64,000 nt of DNA from CAYRJD01 sp965205925 (GTDB lineage Bacteria > Actinomycetota > Acidimicrobiia > Acidimicrobiales > Poriferisodalaceae). The notes below the pieces were generated by a model, which had not been told where the DNA came from, made no database searches, and saw nothing but the letters and a program-made list of their open reading frames with translations. Made by a program: the position numbers and the translations under genes. Positions 8,001-15,910 of the stretch are shown here, in pieces; the stretch's first letter is position 1; the number at the start of each line of letters is the position of its first letter. The stretch lies in contig OZ242183.1 of the NCBI GenBank assembly GCA_965205925.1, positions 124,001-188,000 of the forward strand, read 5' to 3'.

Positions 8001-9608
8001 TTATTCCCATTCGATGGTGCCGGGTGGCTTTGAGGTGATGTCGTAGACCACGCGATTGACGCCAGACACCTCGCTGATGATGCGAGAAGAAATACGTTCG
8101 AGTAAGTCATGGTCTAGGCGCGCCCAATCAGCAGTCATGGCGTCTTCGCTGGTCACTGCTCGCACAATTATTGGGCGTGCGTAAGTGCGCTCGTCGCCCA
8201 TCACCCCGACAGTGCGAATGTCTGCCAACACGGCAAACGCCTGCCAGATCTCGCGCTCCAGACCTGCCTTAGCTATCTCAGAACGCACGATGGCATCTGC
8301 TGCTCGCACGATCTCAACCGAGTTAGGTGTTACCTCTCCAACAATGCGGACGGCTAGCCCTGGACCTGGAAAAGGTTGACGCCACACGATCTCATCGGGC
8401 AAGCCGAGCTGTGTGCCTACCGCACGCACCTCATCTTTGAACAGATGCCGTAACGGTTCCACGACGCCAAAGGTGATGTCGTCGGGCAGGCCGCCCACGT
8501 TGTGATGGCTCTTGATCTTGGCGGCTTGCGGTGAGCCTGATTCGATCACGTCCGGGTACAGCGTGCCTTGCACTAAGAACTCGGCATCACCAACCGTGGC
8601 TGCCGCACGTTCAAACACTCGCACAAACTTCTCGCCGATGATCTTGCGTTTTTGCTCTGGGTCTGTAACCCCAGCCAGAGCTTCGAAGAACTCATCTGTG
8701 GCGTCTATGTGGATTAGCTCAACATCGGAGGTGCGGCCAAATGCTTCGACCACCTGTTCAGATTCGTCGGCTCTTAGCAACCCGGTGTCGACAAATACGC
8801 AGGTCAGATTATCTCCGATGGCGCTCTGCACCAGCGCGGCCGCCACCGCAGAGTCAACGCCACCCGATAGTCCACAGATAGCCCGCTGATCTCCTACCTG
8901 CGCGCGTACCTCGGCGATGGCTTGATCAATGACATTGGTTGTAGTCCAGTCGCGTGGACAGTTCGCTACCTCATGCAAGAACCGCTCTAGGAGGTCTTGG
9001 CCGCCCTGAGTGTGTGCCACTTCAGGGTGGTACTGCACGCCAAAAATGGAACGAGCACTATTTTCGATGACACAAGCCGGAGCTTCGGTGGTCGCAGCGG
9101 TTATATCAAACCCAGCTGGGGGCTCGCTTACAGAATCAAAATGCGACATCCATACCGTTGTGGTGGTGGTCGCTTCATCTGGCGGGTTGGCATCATTTTT
9201 ACTTTCAGGAGCAAACAAAAGCGAGGGGTTGGTGTTGCGTATTAGCTGCGTTGCACCGTATTCGCCTCGCTGGCTTCGACCGACGATGCCACCAAGCTCT
9301 TGTGCGATCAGTTGAGCGCCATAGCAAATTCCCAAGATGGGCACGCCTAACTCAAAGATTCCGTGGTCAATGCCGGGAGCATTTGGCACATGTACCGATG
9401 CTGGACCGCCTGAGAGCACGATGGCTGGTGGGCTCTTGCTCGCTAGCTCGTCAGCGGAGATGTCGTTCGGAACTATCTCGCTGAACACACCTGCCTCGCG
9501 AATACGGCGAGCTATCAGTTGCGCATATTGAGCGCCAAAGTCCAATACCAACACAGCGGGATTGCCGCTGTGTTCAGGCGATTGAGCGCCTGGCTCCGAT
9601 GCGTTCAT
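8001..9608 (-). CDS. guaA: GuaA, GMP synthase (glutamine-hydrolysing)
   Basis: GuaA aminates XMP to GMP using glutamine-derived ammonia. It is 535 residues. The N-terminal class I glutamine amidotransferase domain shows VLVLDFGAQYAQLIARRI, the nucleophile Cys in ILGICYGAQLIAQELGG, and the His/Glu pair in FGVQYHPEVAHT. The ATP-pyrophosphatase domain has the P-loop GLSGGVDSAVAAALVQ, and the C-terminal dimerisation domain has RQPFPGPGLAVRIVGEVT and DITSKPPGTIEWE. A Thr- and Asn-rich insertion of about 25 residues is present in the amidotransferase half. The start is ATG, 68 bp from the groL stop; that gap holds a short TTGCTAAGCAA palindrome but no clear promoter. Confidence 0.97.
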   Translation of the reverse strand: MNASEPGAQSPEHSGNPAVLVLDFGAQYAQLIARRIREAGVFSEIVPNDISADELASKSPPAIVLSGGPASVHVPNAPGIDHGIFELGVPILGICYGAQLIAQELGGIVGRSQRGEYGATQLIRNTNPSLLFAPESKNDANPPDEATTTTTVWMSHFDSVSEPPAGFDITAATTEAPACVIENSARSIFGVQYHPEVAHTQGGQDLLERFLHEVANCPRDWTTTNVIDQAIAEVRAQVGDQRAICGLSGGVDSAVAAALVQSAIGDNLTCVFVDTGLLRADESEQVVEAFGRTSDVELIHIDATDEFFEALAGVTDPEQKRKIIGEKFVRVFERAAATVGDAEFLVQGTLYPDVIESGSPQAAKIKSHHNVGGLPDDITFGVVEPLRHLFKDEVRAVGTQLGLPDEIVWRQPFPGPGLAVRIVGEVTPNSVEIVRAADAIVRSEIAKAGLEREIWQAFAVLADIRTVGVMGDERTYARPIIVRAVTSEDAMTADWARLDHDLLERISSRIISEVSGVNRVVYDITSKPPGTIEWE

Positions 9609-9676
9609 AAAGATGCAGTGTGATGCGCAACTGCTTGTTTAGCAAGGTTGCTTAGCAAAGCTGGCTACGCATTCTC

Positions 9677-11326
9677 CTACATCATTCCAGGCATGCCCCC
9701 CATGCCACCGCCCATTGCGGCCGCCGCAGCAGCAGCTGATGCTGCGTCTTCTTCTTCTGGCTTGTCGGTAACTAGCGTCTCGGTCGTTAGCAGTAGCGCA
9801 GCAATGGAAGCTGCATTCTGCAGGGCCGCACGTGTCACCTTGGCCGGATCGATCACGCCAGCGCTCACGAGGTCTTCATGTTTACCGGTGTCGGCGTTGA
9901 AACCGTCATTGCCCGCACCCGACTCAACGGCTTGTACGACTACCGCGCCTTCATAACCCGCGTTTTGGGCGATCTGGCGTGTCGGAGCATCAAGCGCTTT
10001 GAACACCATGTCGGCGCCAGTTTTTTCATCGTCTCGCAGCTTGAGCTTGGAGATGGCTGTACGCGAACGCAGCAGCGCAGTGCCACCGCCGGGCACGATG
10101 CCTTCCTCGATGGCTGCACGCGTAGCAGAAACAGCATCTTCGATGCGATGCTTCTTTTCTTTCAGCTCCACCTCTGTGGCTGCGCCTACTTGAATCACGG
10201 CCACACCGCCAGCCAGCTTGGCTAGCCGCTCTTGCAGCTTTTCACGATCCCAGTCGGAGTCGGTGTCCTCTATTTCACGCTTGATTTGAGTAACACGAGC
10301 ATCAACGTCGGCTTTCTTGCCGCCGCCTTCAACGATGGTGGTCTCATCTTTTGTGATGATTACCTTGCGCGCTGTGCCGAGCAGGTCGATTGTGGTGTTG
10401 TCAAGCTTGAGTCCGACTTCTTCGGAGATTACCTCTCCGCCAGTCAGGATCGCCATGTCAGCCAGCATTGCTTTGCGGCGCTCGCCAAAACCAGGTGCCT
10501 TAACCGCAACCGATGTGAACGTGCCACGAATCTTGTTGACCACCAGCGTGGCAAGCGCTTCACCCTCAACATCTTCAGCGATGATTAACAAGACCTTGCC
10601 CGTTTGCATCACCTTCTCGAGAACGGGTACCAACTCTTGCACCGAGCCGACTTTGCCGTTTACAAATAGCAACACAGGATCATCCAGCACGGCTTCTTGA
10701 CGATCCGCGTCAGTTACGAAATATGGAGACAAGAAGCCCTTGTCAAATTGCATGCCCTCTGTGAATTCGAGATCCACACCAAAAGTGTTGGATTCTTCTA
10801 CTGAGATCACTCCGTCTTTGCCGACCTTGTCGAAGGCTTCGGCGAGAATCGCTCCGATTGCTGGATCGGCAGATGAGATGCCGGCCACAGATGCGATCTT
10901 TTTCTTGTCTGACGACACATCTTCGGACATCGCACCGATGTCTTTAACCGCTGCTGCTACGGCTGTTTCGATGCCCCGCTTAAGCGACATCGGGTTTGCG
11001 CCAGCAGCAACGTTGCGTAAGCCTTCGTGCACCAACGCTTGTGCTAGCACGGTGGCGGTAGTAGTGCCATCACCGGCAACATCGTTGGTCTTGGTGGCTA
11101 CTTCTTTTACAAGCTGAGCGCCCATGTTTTCAAACGGGTCCTCTAGTTCGATTTCGCGCGCGATGCTGACCCCATCGTTAGTAATGGTGGGAGCGCCAAA
11201 CGACTTCTCCAGCACCACGTTGCGGCCTTTGGGGCCGAGCGTCACCTTCACTGCATTTGCCAACTTGTTGACACCTGCTTCAAGGCTGCGGCGAGCTTCT
11301 TCGCTGTATTTCAGGATTTTTGTCAT
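9677..11326 (-). CDS. groL: GroL, chaperonin GroEL (Hsp60)
   Basis: The 60-kDa chaperonin subunit that forms the double-ring folding chamber closed by GroES. It is 549 residues. It opens TKILKYSEEARRSLEAG, carries the ATPase signature VAGDGTTTATVLAQ with the catalytic Asp, and has the equatorial segment IEEGIVPGGGTALL. The C-terminus is the Gly-Met-rich tail GGGMGGMPGMM that projects into the cavity. It lies 51 bp downstream of groES, in one operon governed by the CIRCE element. Confidence 0.98.
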   Translation of the reverse strand: MTKILKYSEEARRSLEAGVNKLANAVKVTLGPKGRNVVLEKSFGAPTITNDGVSIAREIELEDPFENMGAQLVKEVATKTNDVAGDGTTTATVLAQALVHEGLRNVAAGANPMSLKRGIETAVAAAVKDIGAMSEDVSSDKKKIASVAGISSADPAIGAILAEAFDKVGKDGVISVEESNTFGVDLEFTEGMQFDKGFLSPYFVTDADRQEAVLDDPVLLFVNGKVGSVQELVPVLEKVMQTGKVLLIIAEDVEGEALATLVVNKIRGTFTSVAVKAPGFGERRKAMLADMAILTGGEVISEEVGLKLDNTTIDLLGTARKVIITKDETTIVEGGGKKADVDARVTQIKREIEDTDSDWDREKLQERLAKLAGGVAVIQVGAATEVELKEKKHRIEDAVSATRAAIEEGIVPGGGTALLRSRTAISKLKLRDDEKTGADMVFKALDAPTRQIAQNAGYEGAVVVQAVESGAGNDGFNADTGKHEDLVSAGVIDPAKVTRAALQNAASIAALLLTTETLVTDKPEEEDAASAAAAAAAMGGGMGGMPGMM

Positions 11327-11377
11327 TTATTTTCTGGGTCCTATCTAGGTATTTTGTGACTTAGTTACTTACGTGCT

Positions 11378-11668
11378 CTAGGCAACGATGGCTAGTACGT
11401 CGCGCGCGCTGAGAATGAGTAGATCTTCACCCGCAACAGTGATTTCGGTGCCGCCGTACTTGCTGTAGACGACGGTGTCACCTTTTGCGACATCTACGGG
11501 GATTATTTCGCCGGTTGTATCGGAGCGCTTGCCCGGACCTACCTCCACAACCTCGCCCTGCTGGGGCTTTTCTTGGGCTGTGTCGGGGATAACCAGACCG
11601 CTAGAGGTGGTCTCCTCGGCGTCACCGGGACGGACGACAATACGGTCTTCAAGTGGCTTGAGATTCAT
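11378..11668 (-). CDS. groES: GroES, co-chaperonin (Hsp10)
   Basis: The heptameric lid of GroEL, 96 residues from the chosen ATG. The reading frame is open further upstream (to 11719), but MNLKPLEDRIVVRPG is the family N-terminus and an AAGGAG Shine-Dalgarno sequence precedes this ATG by about 11 nt, so 11668 is preferred. The mobile loop region DAEETTSSGLVIPDTAQEKP and the C-terminal GEDLLILSARDVLAIV are intact. It is the first gene of the groES-groL operon and lies directly downstream of the CIRCE operator. Confidence 0.96.
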   Translation of the reverse strand: MNLKPLEDRIVVRPGDAEETTSSGLVIPDTAQEKPQQGEVVEVGPGKRSDTTGEIIPVDVAKGDTVVYSKYGGTEITVAGEDLLILSARDVLAIVA

Positions 11669-11745
11669 TTGCGCGGATGCTCCTTGTTGTTCGGATTTAG
11701 TCAGGCGGCCGTGCCGCATTAGTAAGAAACGCCCGGATTAGCGGA

Positions 11746-11772
11746 TTAGCACTCTCCCTAGGCGAGTGCTAA
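11746..11772 (-). promoter_or_regulatory. CIRCE operator (HrcA binding site) upstream of groES
   Basis: This is a perfect CIRCE inverted repeat: TTAGCACTC (11746-11754), a 9-nt spacer, then GAGTGCTAA (11764-11772). CIRCE is the binding site of the heat-shock repressor HrcA (established knowledge). It starts right at the predicted -10 box of the groE promoter, so bound HrcA would block initiation. The hrcA gene itself is not in the window. Confidence 0.96.
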
Positions 11773-11800
11773 TGATAAGGGCAGACTTTGTTAGTCGCAA
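11772..11800 (-). promoter_or_regulatory. Predicted housekeeping sigma promoter of groES-groL
   Basis: On the minus strand a -35 box TTGCGA (11795-11800) is followed after exactly 17 bp by a -10 box TATCAT (11772-11777). The -10 shares its last base with the CIRCE repeat. The position, spacing and overlap with the operator make it the likely groE promoter; this is prediction only. Confidence 0.7.
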
Positions 11801-11848
11801 CGTTTATCGCAACCGGATTAGTAGCAACCAGATTTGGTGAAACGGGGG

Positions 11849-12850
11849 TTACACGAAATCAAGTTTGAGGCTTGGGTCAGCGCCAAGACTTAGCGGTGAG
11901 GGGCCATCGTGAGCTAGTCGCCACCAAGCCGTTGCAGCGACCATGGCCGCATTGTCAGTACACATTGCGCTAGACGGCAGGTGAGCGGAGATGCCCTGCT
12001 CGGCGCAAGCTTGGGTTAGCTGTTCTCGCAGGGAGCGGTTGGCCGCTACTCCCCCGGCCAAGCAAATTCCACTGGCGCCGACCTCAATGGCCGCTTGAAT
12101 GGACTTCTTGATGAGCACGTCGGTGACACTGGCTTGGAATGATGCAGCCACATCGGCGGTAGCAACCTCGCTGTGTTTGCGCACATAGTTGATAACAGCG
12201 GTCTTCAGACCTGAGAAAGAAAAGTCGAAGCTGCCACTCATCATCGCACGAGGGAGTGGCACGGCTTTGCTATCACCCTCGCTGCTAAGCAAGTCAATGG
12301 CGGGGCCACCGGGATAGCCGAGCCCCAGATAACGGGCCACCTTGTCAAACGCTTCACCCGCAGCATCGTCCAGCGTGGCTCCAAGAAGTCGGTATTCACC
12401 GTGATCAATGAACTCAATCAGCATCGTGTGCCCGCCGCTTACCAGCAGAACCACCAGCGGAAACTCCAACGAATTGTCTGCTTCGTCGAGCAGGGCCGCG
12501 TACAAGTGCGCCTCATGGTGATTGATTCCTATGAATGGCACATCCCAAACCAGCGAAAACGCTTTAGCCGCTGAGATGCCGATAAGCAGACTGCCAATCA
12601 AGCCCGGTCCGTGGGTAACAGCTACGGCGTCTATGTCTCCGCTTTCGAGTTCGGCTTCCTCTAGGGCTTGCGCCACTACTGGGGTAATGAGTGATTCGTG
12701 CGCGCGGCCGGCGATTTCGGGCACGACTCCGCCATAACGGGCATGCAGATCGACCTGACTGGAGACAACGTTGGAGCGAATCTGGCAGCCGTCGGTAACT
12801 ACCGCAGAGGCGGTTTCGTCGCAAGAGGTTTCGATTCCGAGAATGTTCAT
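11849..12850 (-). CDS. tsaD: TsaD, tRNA t6A37 threonylcarbamoyltransferase catalytic subunit
   Basis: TsaD transfers the threonylcarbamoyl group to A37 of ANN-decoding tRNAs. It is 333 residues, of family length. It opens MNILGIETSCDETASAVV, carries the metal-binding motif INHHEAHLYAALL, the ASKHA nucleotide-binding segments VSGGHTMLIEF and LGYPGGPAIDLL, and CLAGGVAANRSLREQL near the C-terminus. It overlaps the rimI end by 4 bp (ATGA type). Its partners TsaB and TsaE are encoded just upstream in the same run, so most of the bacterial t6A complex is present here; TsaC is not in the window. Confidence 0.97.
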   Translation of the reverse strand: MNILGIETSCDETASAVVTDGCQIRSNVVSSQVDLHARYGGVVPEIAGRAHESLITPVVAQALEEAELESGDIDAVAVTHGPGLIGSLLIGISAAKAFSLVWDVPFIGINHHEAHLYAALLDEADNSLEFPLVVLLVSGGHTMLIEFIDHGEYRLLGATLDDAAGEAFDKVARYLGLGYPGGPAIDLLSSEGDSKAVPLPRAMMSGSFDFSFSGLKTAVINYVRKHSEVATADVAASFQASVTDVLIKKSIQAAIEVGASGICLAGGVAANRSLREQLTQACAEQGISAHLPSSAMCTDNAAMVAATAWWRLAHDGPSPLSLGADPSLKLDFV

Positions 12851-13461
12851 GTGCGGCTATCGCTGGAGTTGCTAGCAGGATCTGACTTAGCGACGTGCTG
12901 GTGGCATTTGATGCGTTGCAGACGTTCTCCGTGTTCGGTGCTATCGATGTCGTGGCACCACATCACGATGGCGTTTTCGCGTTTTTGACCGGGGCGACCG
13001 CGGTAGTAGCCCGTTCTGGTACCTACAGGCGCGTAACCAAACCTGGAATAGAGCCGTTGCGCTGAGAGGTTGGAAGCTCGTACCTCCAGGGTCATGTGCT
13101 GTATTTCGGCTACTGCTGAGCCGACTGGAGCTGGGCAAGCTTGAACTGGGTCGGGTAGGTGTTTGTTTCGGACGGCTTGATGCAATGCCAACATCAGCAT
13201 CGAGCCAACACCTTGGTTCTGCGCTTGCGGGCTTACCGCCAACGAAGCGATGTGTCCTTGTTCAGCAACCGCGATCAGACCTACGTAGCCGATCACGGTT
13301 CTGCTTTCACGCGCTATCAGATAGAGACGATTTTGCGGCTGGCTTAGCTCATCTAGATAAAGCGACTTTGACCACGGTCGCGGGTATACGGATCGATCGA
13401 TTTGCAGGACGTCTCGCAGATGAGAACGCCGCATCGGCTCAACAAGCAATGAGTCGGTCAT
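12847..13461 (-). CDS. rimI: RimI-like ribosomal protein S18 N-alpha-acetyltransferase (GNAT)
   Basis: A GNAT-fold acetyltransferase, 204 residues. It shows the N-terminal block MRRSHLRDVLQIDRSVYPRPWS typical of RimI, the acetyl-CoA loop SPQAQNQGVGSMLMLALHQ, and LEVRASNLSAQRLYSRFGY. Position between tsaB and tsaD is the classical rimI place. It is longer than usual RimI (~150 residues): about 25 residues are inserted before LEVRASN, and a polar C-terminal tail of about 30 residues overlaps the tsaD start by 4 bp. It overlaps the tsaB stop by 4 bp. S18 acetylation is assumed from family and position. Confidence 0.85.
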   Translation of the reverse strand: MTDSLLVEPMRRSHLRDVLQIDRSVYPRPWSKSLYLDELSQPQNRLYLIARESRTVIGYVGLIAVAEQGHIASLAVSPQAQNQGVGSMLMLALHQAVRNKHLPDPVQACPAPVGSAVAEIQHMTLEVRASNLSAQRLYSRFGYAPVGTRTGYYRGRPGQKRENAIVMWCHDIDSTEHGERLQRIKCHQHVAKSDPASNSSDSRT

Positions 13462-14198
13462 ACGCGCGCTCGTTGCTCCCAGTTGATGCGAGCGTCCGGC
13501 GCTCGCAGATACTGCGGCACTACCTCTGCTGGTGACATAAAGCCACCTTGGCGTGCGTGTATGTGAGCCAGCTCAACCAGATCTGCCGAACTTGGATAAA
13601 GCGGTGGCCGCAGGTCAAAGCCGGGCACGGCTTCAAATAGCTCGTGATAGCGCTGAGCACCGTCGCCTACCACCACTAGTGCAGACGGACGATTACTCGG
13701 GACGTCTTGAACACTAGGGGCACCTTGAAAATCAGTCAGGTGTTTAACCACATCATCTGGTTTAGCAACCTGGGGTTCTTCTATACAAGCCATGGCGCCA
13801 GGTATGTCTGACCTGCGGTGATAGAGGGCGTAGAAGATCTCTTCTCGTCGGGCATCAACGGTGGCCAAGATGTTGCGGTCGCAGTCGCGAGCCGAAAACG
13901 CGAGCACCTCCAGGCTTGTGAGACCAAGCATCGGAACATCACAAGCGTGCGCTATTGCCTTGGCGGTTGCGAGCCCCACTCGTAACCCGGTAAATAGTCC
14001 CGGGCCGACATCGACGGCTACTGCGTCTATGTCGGCTAGCGAGACCTGAGCCTGCTCGCAAACGTCCTTTATTGCGGGCACAAGAGTTTCTGCGTGGCGG
14101 CGATCTTCGCTTTCATGAAACGACGCCAGCGTGGCGTCGCTGGTACCAACGGCTACCCCTACCTGCTGGGTAGCGGTCTCGATGCTAAGAATTAGCAT
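13458..14198 (-). CDS. tsaB: TsaB, t6A biosynthesis dimerisation partner of TsaD
   Basis: TsaB is the inactive paralogue of TsaD that scaffolds the TsaB-TsaD-TsaE complex. It is 246 residues from the chosen ATG. The frame stays open to 14264, but MLILSIETATQQVGVAVG is the recognisable N-terminus, and the longer start would run far into tsaE. The conserved segment VDVGPGLFTGLRVGLATAKA is present. The C-terminal half is divergent, as usual for TsaB, and contains an inserted loop with QDVPSNRPS. It overlaps the tsaE end by 14 bp and the rimI start by 4 bp. Confidence 0.92.
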   Translation of the reverse strand: MLILSIETATQQVGVAVGTSDATLASFHESEDRRHAETLVPAIKDVCEQAQVSLADIDAVAVDVGPGLFTGLRVGLATAKAIAHACDVPMLGLTSLEVLAFSARDCDRNILATVDARREEIFYALYHRRSDIPGAMACIEEPQVAKPDDVVKHLTDFQGAPSVQDVPSNRPSALVVVGDGAQRYHELFEAVPGFDLRPPLYPSSADLVELAHIHARQGGFMSPAEVVPQYLRAPDARINWEQRARV

Positions 14199-14688
14199 TG
14201 TGAACCGACTCTGAAAATAGCTCACTAATTTCTGCGCAACGCGGCTGCCAAGAAGGGCCAACAAAACTGAACTCGATCAGCCTGGTATCTGCAAGGTTTG
14301 CGTCAGTTGGAGCCAAGCGAAGATGTATCTCTAAGAAGTCACGCGGAAGCTCTGGCACCATCACCTCACCCCATTCGATGCACAGAACGGCATTGTCATC
14401 AAGCAACTCCGGCAGGTCTAGATCAAGTGTTTCGTACAGGTTTTCCAGACGGTACGCGTCAAGATGATGTAATGGCAGGCGGCCTTCTCGATAGGTAGCA
14501 GCCAATGTGAATGTGGGGCTGGTGACTTGCTCTTTGATGCCTAGCGCTACGGCTAGTCCTTGCACGAACGCGGTCTTGCCGGCTCCAAGATCACCTGACA
14601 GCAGCAACACGTCACCCGCGATTAGCTGTGGTGCTAGCGCGGCCGCAACGGCCTTTGTCGCCTCAGCTGACTCGGTTTGCAAGATCAT
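14185..14688 (-). CDS. tsaE: TsaE, t6A biosynthesis ATPase
   Basis: A small P-loop ATPase that regulates TsaD turnover. It is 167 residues from the ATG at 14688, where MILQTESAEATKAVAAALA matches the family. A longer in-frame start at 14796 would overlap alr by 71 bp and is less likely. The Walker A LLSGDLGAGKTAFVQGLA, the VTSPTFTLAATY switch segment, LHHLDAYRLENLYE and LCIEWGE (Walker B-like) are all visible. It lies between alr (37 bp) and tsaB (overlap). Confidence 0.94.
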   Translation of the reverse strand: MILQTESAEATKAVAAALAPQLIAGDVLLLSGDLGAGKTAFVQGLAVALGIKEQVTSPTFTLAATYREGRLPLHHLDAYRLENLYETLDLDLPELLDDNAVLCIEWGEVMVPELPRDFLEIHLRLAPTDANLADTRLIEFSFVGPSWQPRCAEISELFSESVHNANS

Positions 14689-14725
14689 GCCAACAAGAGT
14701 GTGGTTAGTAAAACTGCTAGCCGGA

Positions 14726-15910
14726 CTAATTCGGTGGCAGGTAACGCCGCGGCACTCTCGCCGAGATTGATGTGAGCACTTCATAACTGGAAGCACCCGC
14801 CCAGTTAGCTAGATCGGCGACGGTGATGGGCTGTGAGCTGTCTTCACTGTGATTGCCGCTAATCAACACAACCTTGTCACCGTTGTATGCGGTTCCATTT
14901 GGACCAATGTCAACCATTGTTTGATCCATGCAGATAACACCCACTGTCGGGCAACGTTCTGCGTTGACGAGCACTTGCGCACGGTGAGACATGGTGCGCT
15001 TGTAGCCGTCCGCGTATCCCACTGGCAGCGTTATAACGCGGGTTTGTTCTGGCGATTCCCAGGTGCCGCCATAACCCACCGGAGTAGACCCTGGCACAGA
15101 CTTGAAGTAGATCACTTCGCTCTGCCAACTGAGCACCGGTTTTGTGCCTAGCTGGTTAGCCCAGTCTCCGCAGCCAAACAATGCGATACCAGGTCGCACC
15201 ATGTCAAGGTGAGCTTGCGGTAAGCGAGCTATTGCGCCGGAGTTGGAGATATGGCGAGTAGGCGTGGGTAGTTCGTGACGGTCGTAGAAGCGGAGTGCTT
15301 CAAGGAATCGGTCAAGCTGAGTTTCGGTTTTAGGTAAGCGAGTGGTGCCGTTGCTGGTTTGCTCAGCGTCTTCGTCTGAGCAAGCAAAATGGCTAAAGAC
15401 GCCAACAACCTCTACGTTTTTGCATTGCAAAGAAGTTTCAAACAGCGTGTCGGCGTTGTAGTGCTGAACGCCTATGCGTTCCATGCCGGTGTCTATTTTG
15501 AGATGCACTCGAGCAACGACCCCGGAAGATTCAGCGGCTTCGTTTACCTGTCGCAGCTTGTCGACTGAGGGTGCGGTAAAGGTGAGGTTGTGTTTGAGAA
15601 ATAGCGGGATCTGACGTGTGATTGCGCCGCCAAGCACGTGAATCTCGGTGCTCACTCCTGCATCACGAAGCGCTATTCCTTCTTCGACGTAGGCGACAGC
15701 AAGGGATTTTGCGCCAGCTTGCTCTAGTGCCAGACCACAGGGGCCGATGCCGTGCCCGTAGGCATCGGCTTTAATAACGGGGGTAACAACGACGCCTTCT
15801 CCGACGTGTTGTCGGATTTGTTGAAAGTTGCCGACAAGTAGAGCAAGGTCAACCTCGCACCAGGTAGGACGGCCAGAGTCCGCAGTGCTGTTTTTAGCTT
15901 GACTAGGCAC
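14726..15910 (-). CDS. alr: Alr, alanine racemase
   Basis: A PLP enzyme that makes D-alanine for peptidoglycan. It is 394 residues. The PLP lysine is in VVTPVIKADAYGHG, the catalytic tyrosine of the second half in LPVGYADGYKRTMSHRAQV, and the barrel carries VARVHLKIDTGMERIG and HISNSGAIARLPQAHLDMVRPG. The GTG start overlaps the nnr stop by 8 bp. It is the usual actinobacterial neighbour of tsaE. No missing residue was noticed. Confidence 0.97.
   Translation of the reverse strand: MPSQAKNSTADSGRPTWCEVDLALLVGNFQQIRQHVGEGVVVTPVIKADAYGHGIGPCGLALEQAGAKSLAVAYVEEGIALRDAGVSTEIHVLGGAITRQIPLFLKHNLTFTAPSVDKLRQVNEAAESSGVVARVHLKIDTGMERIGVQHYNADTLFETSLQCKNVEVVGVFSHFACSDEDAEQTSNGTTRLPKTETQLDRFLEALRFYDRHELPTPTRHISNSGAIARLPQAHLDMVRPGIALFGCGDWANQLGTKPVLSWQSEVIYFKSVPGSTPVGYGGTWESPEQTRVITLPVGYADGYKRTMSHRAQVLVNAERCPTVGVICMDQTMVDIGPNGTAYNGDKVVLISGNHSEDSSQPITVADLANWAGASSYEVLTSISARVPRRYLPPN

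Noticed and set aside
9609..9676. A terminator or promoter between groL and guaA
   Set aside because: A short TTGCTAAGCAA palindrome is present, but there is no U-run and no acceptable -35/-10 pair, so it is not called.
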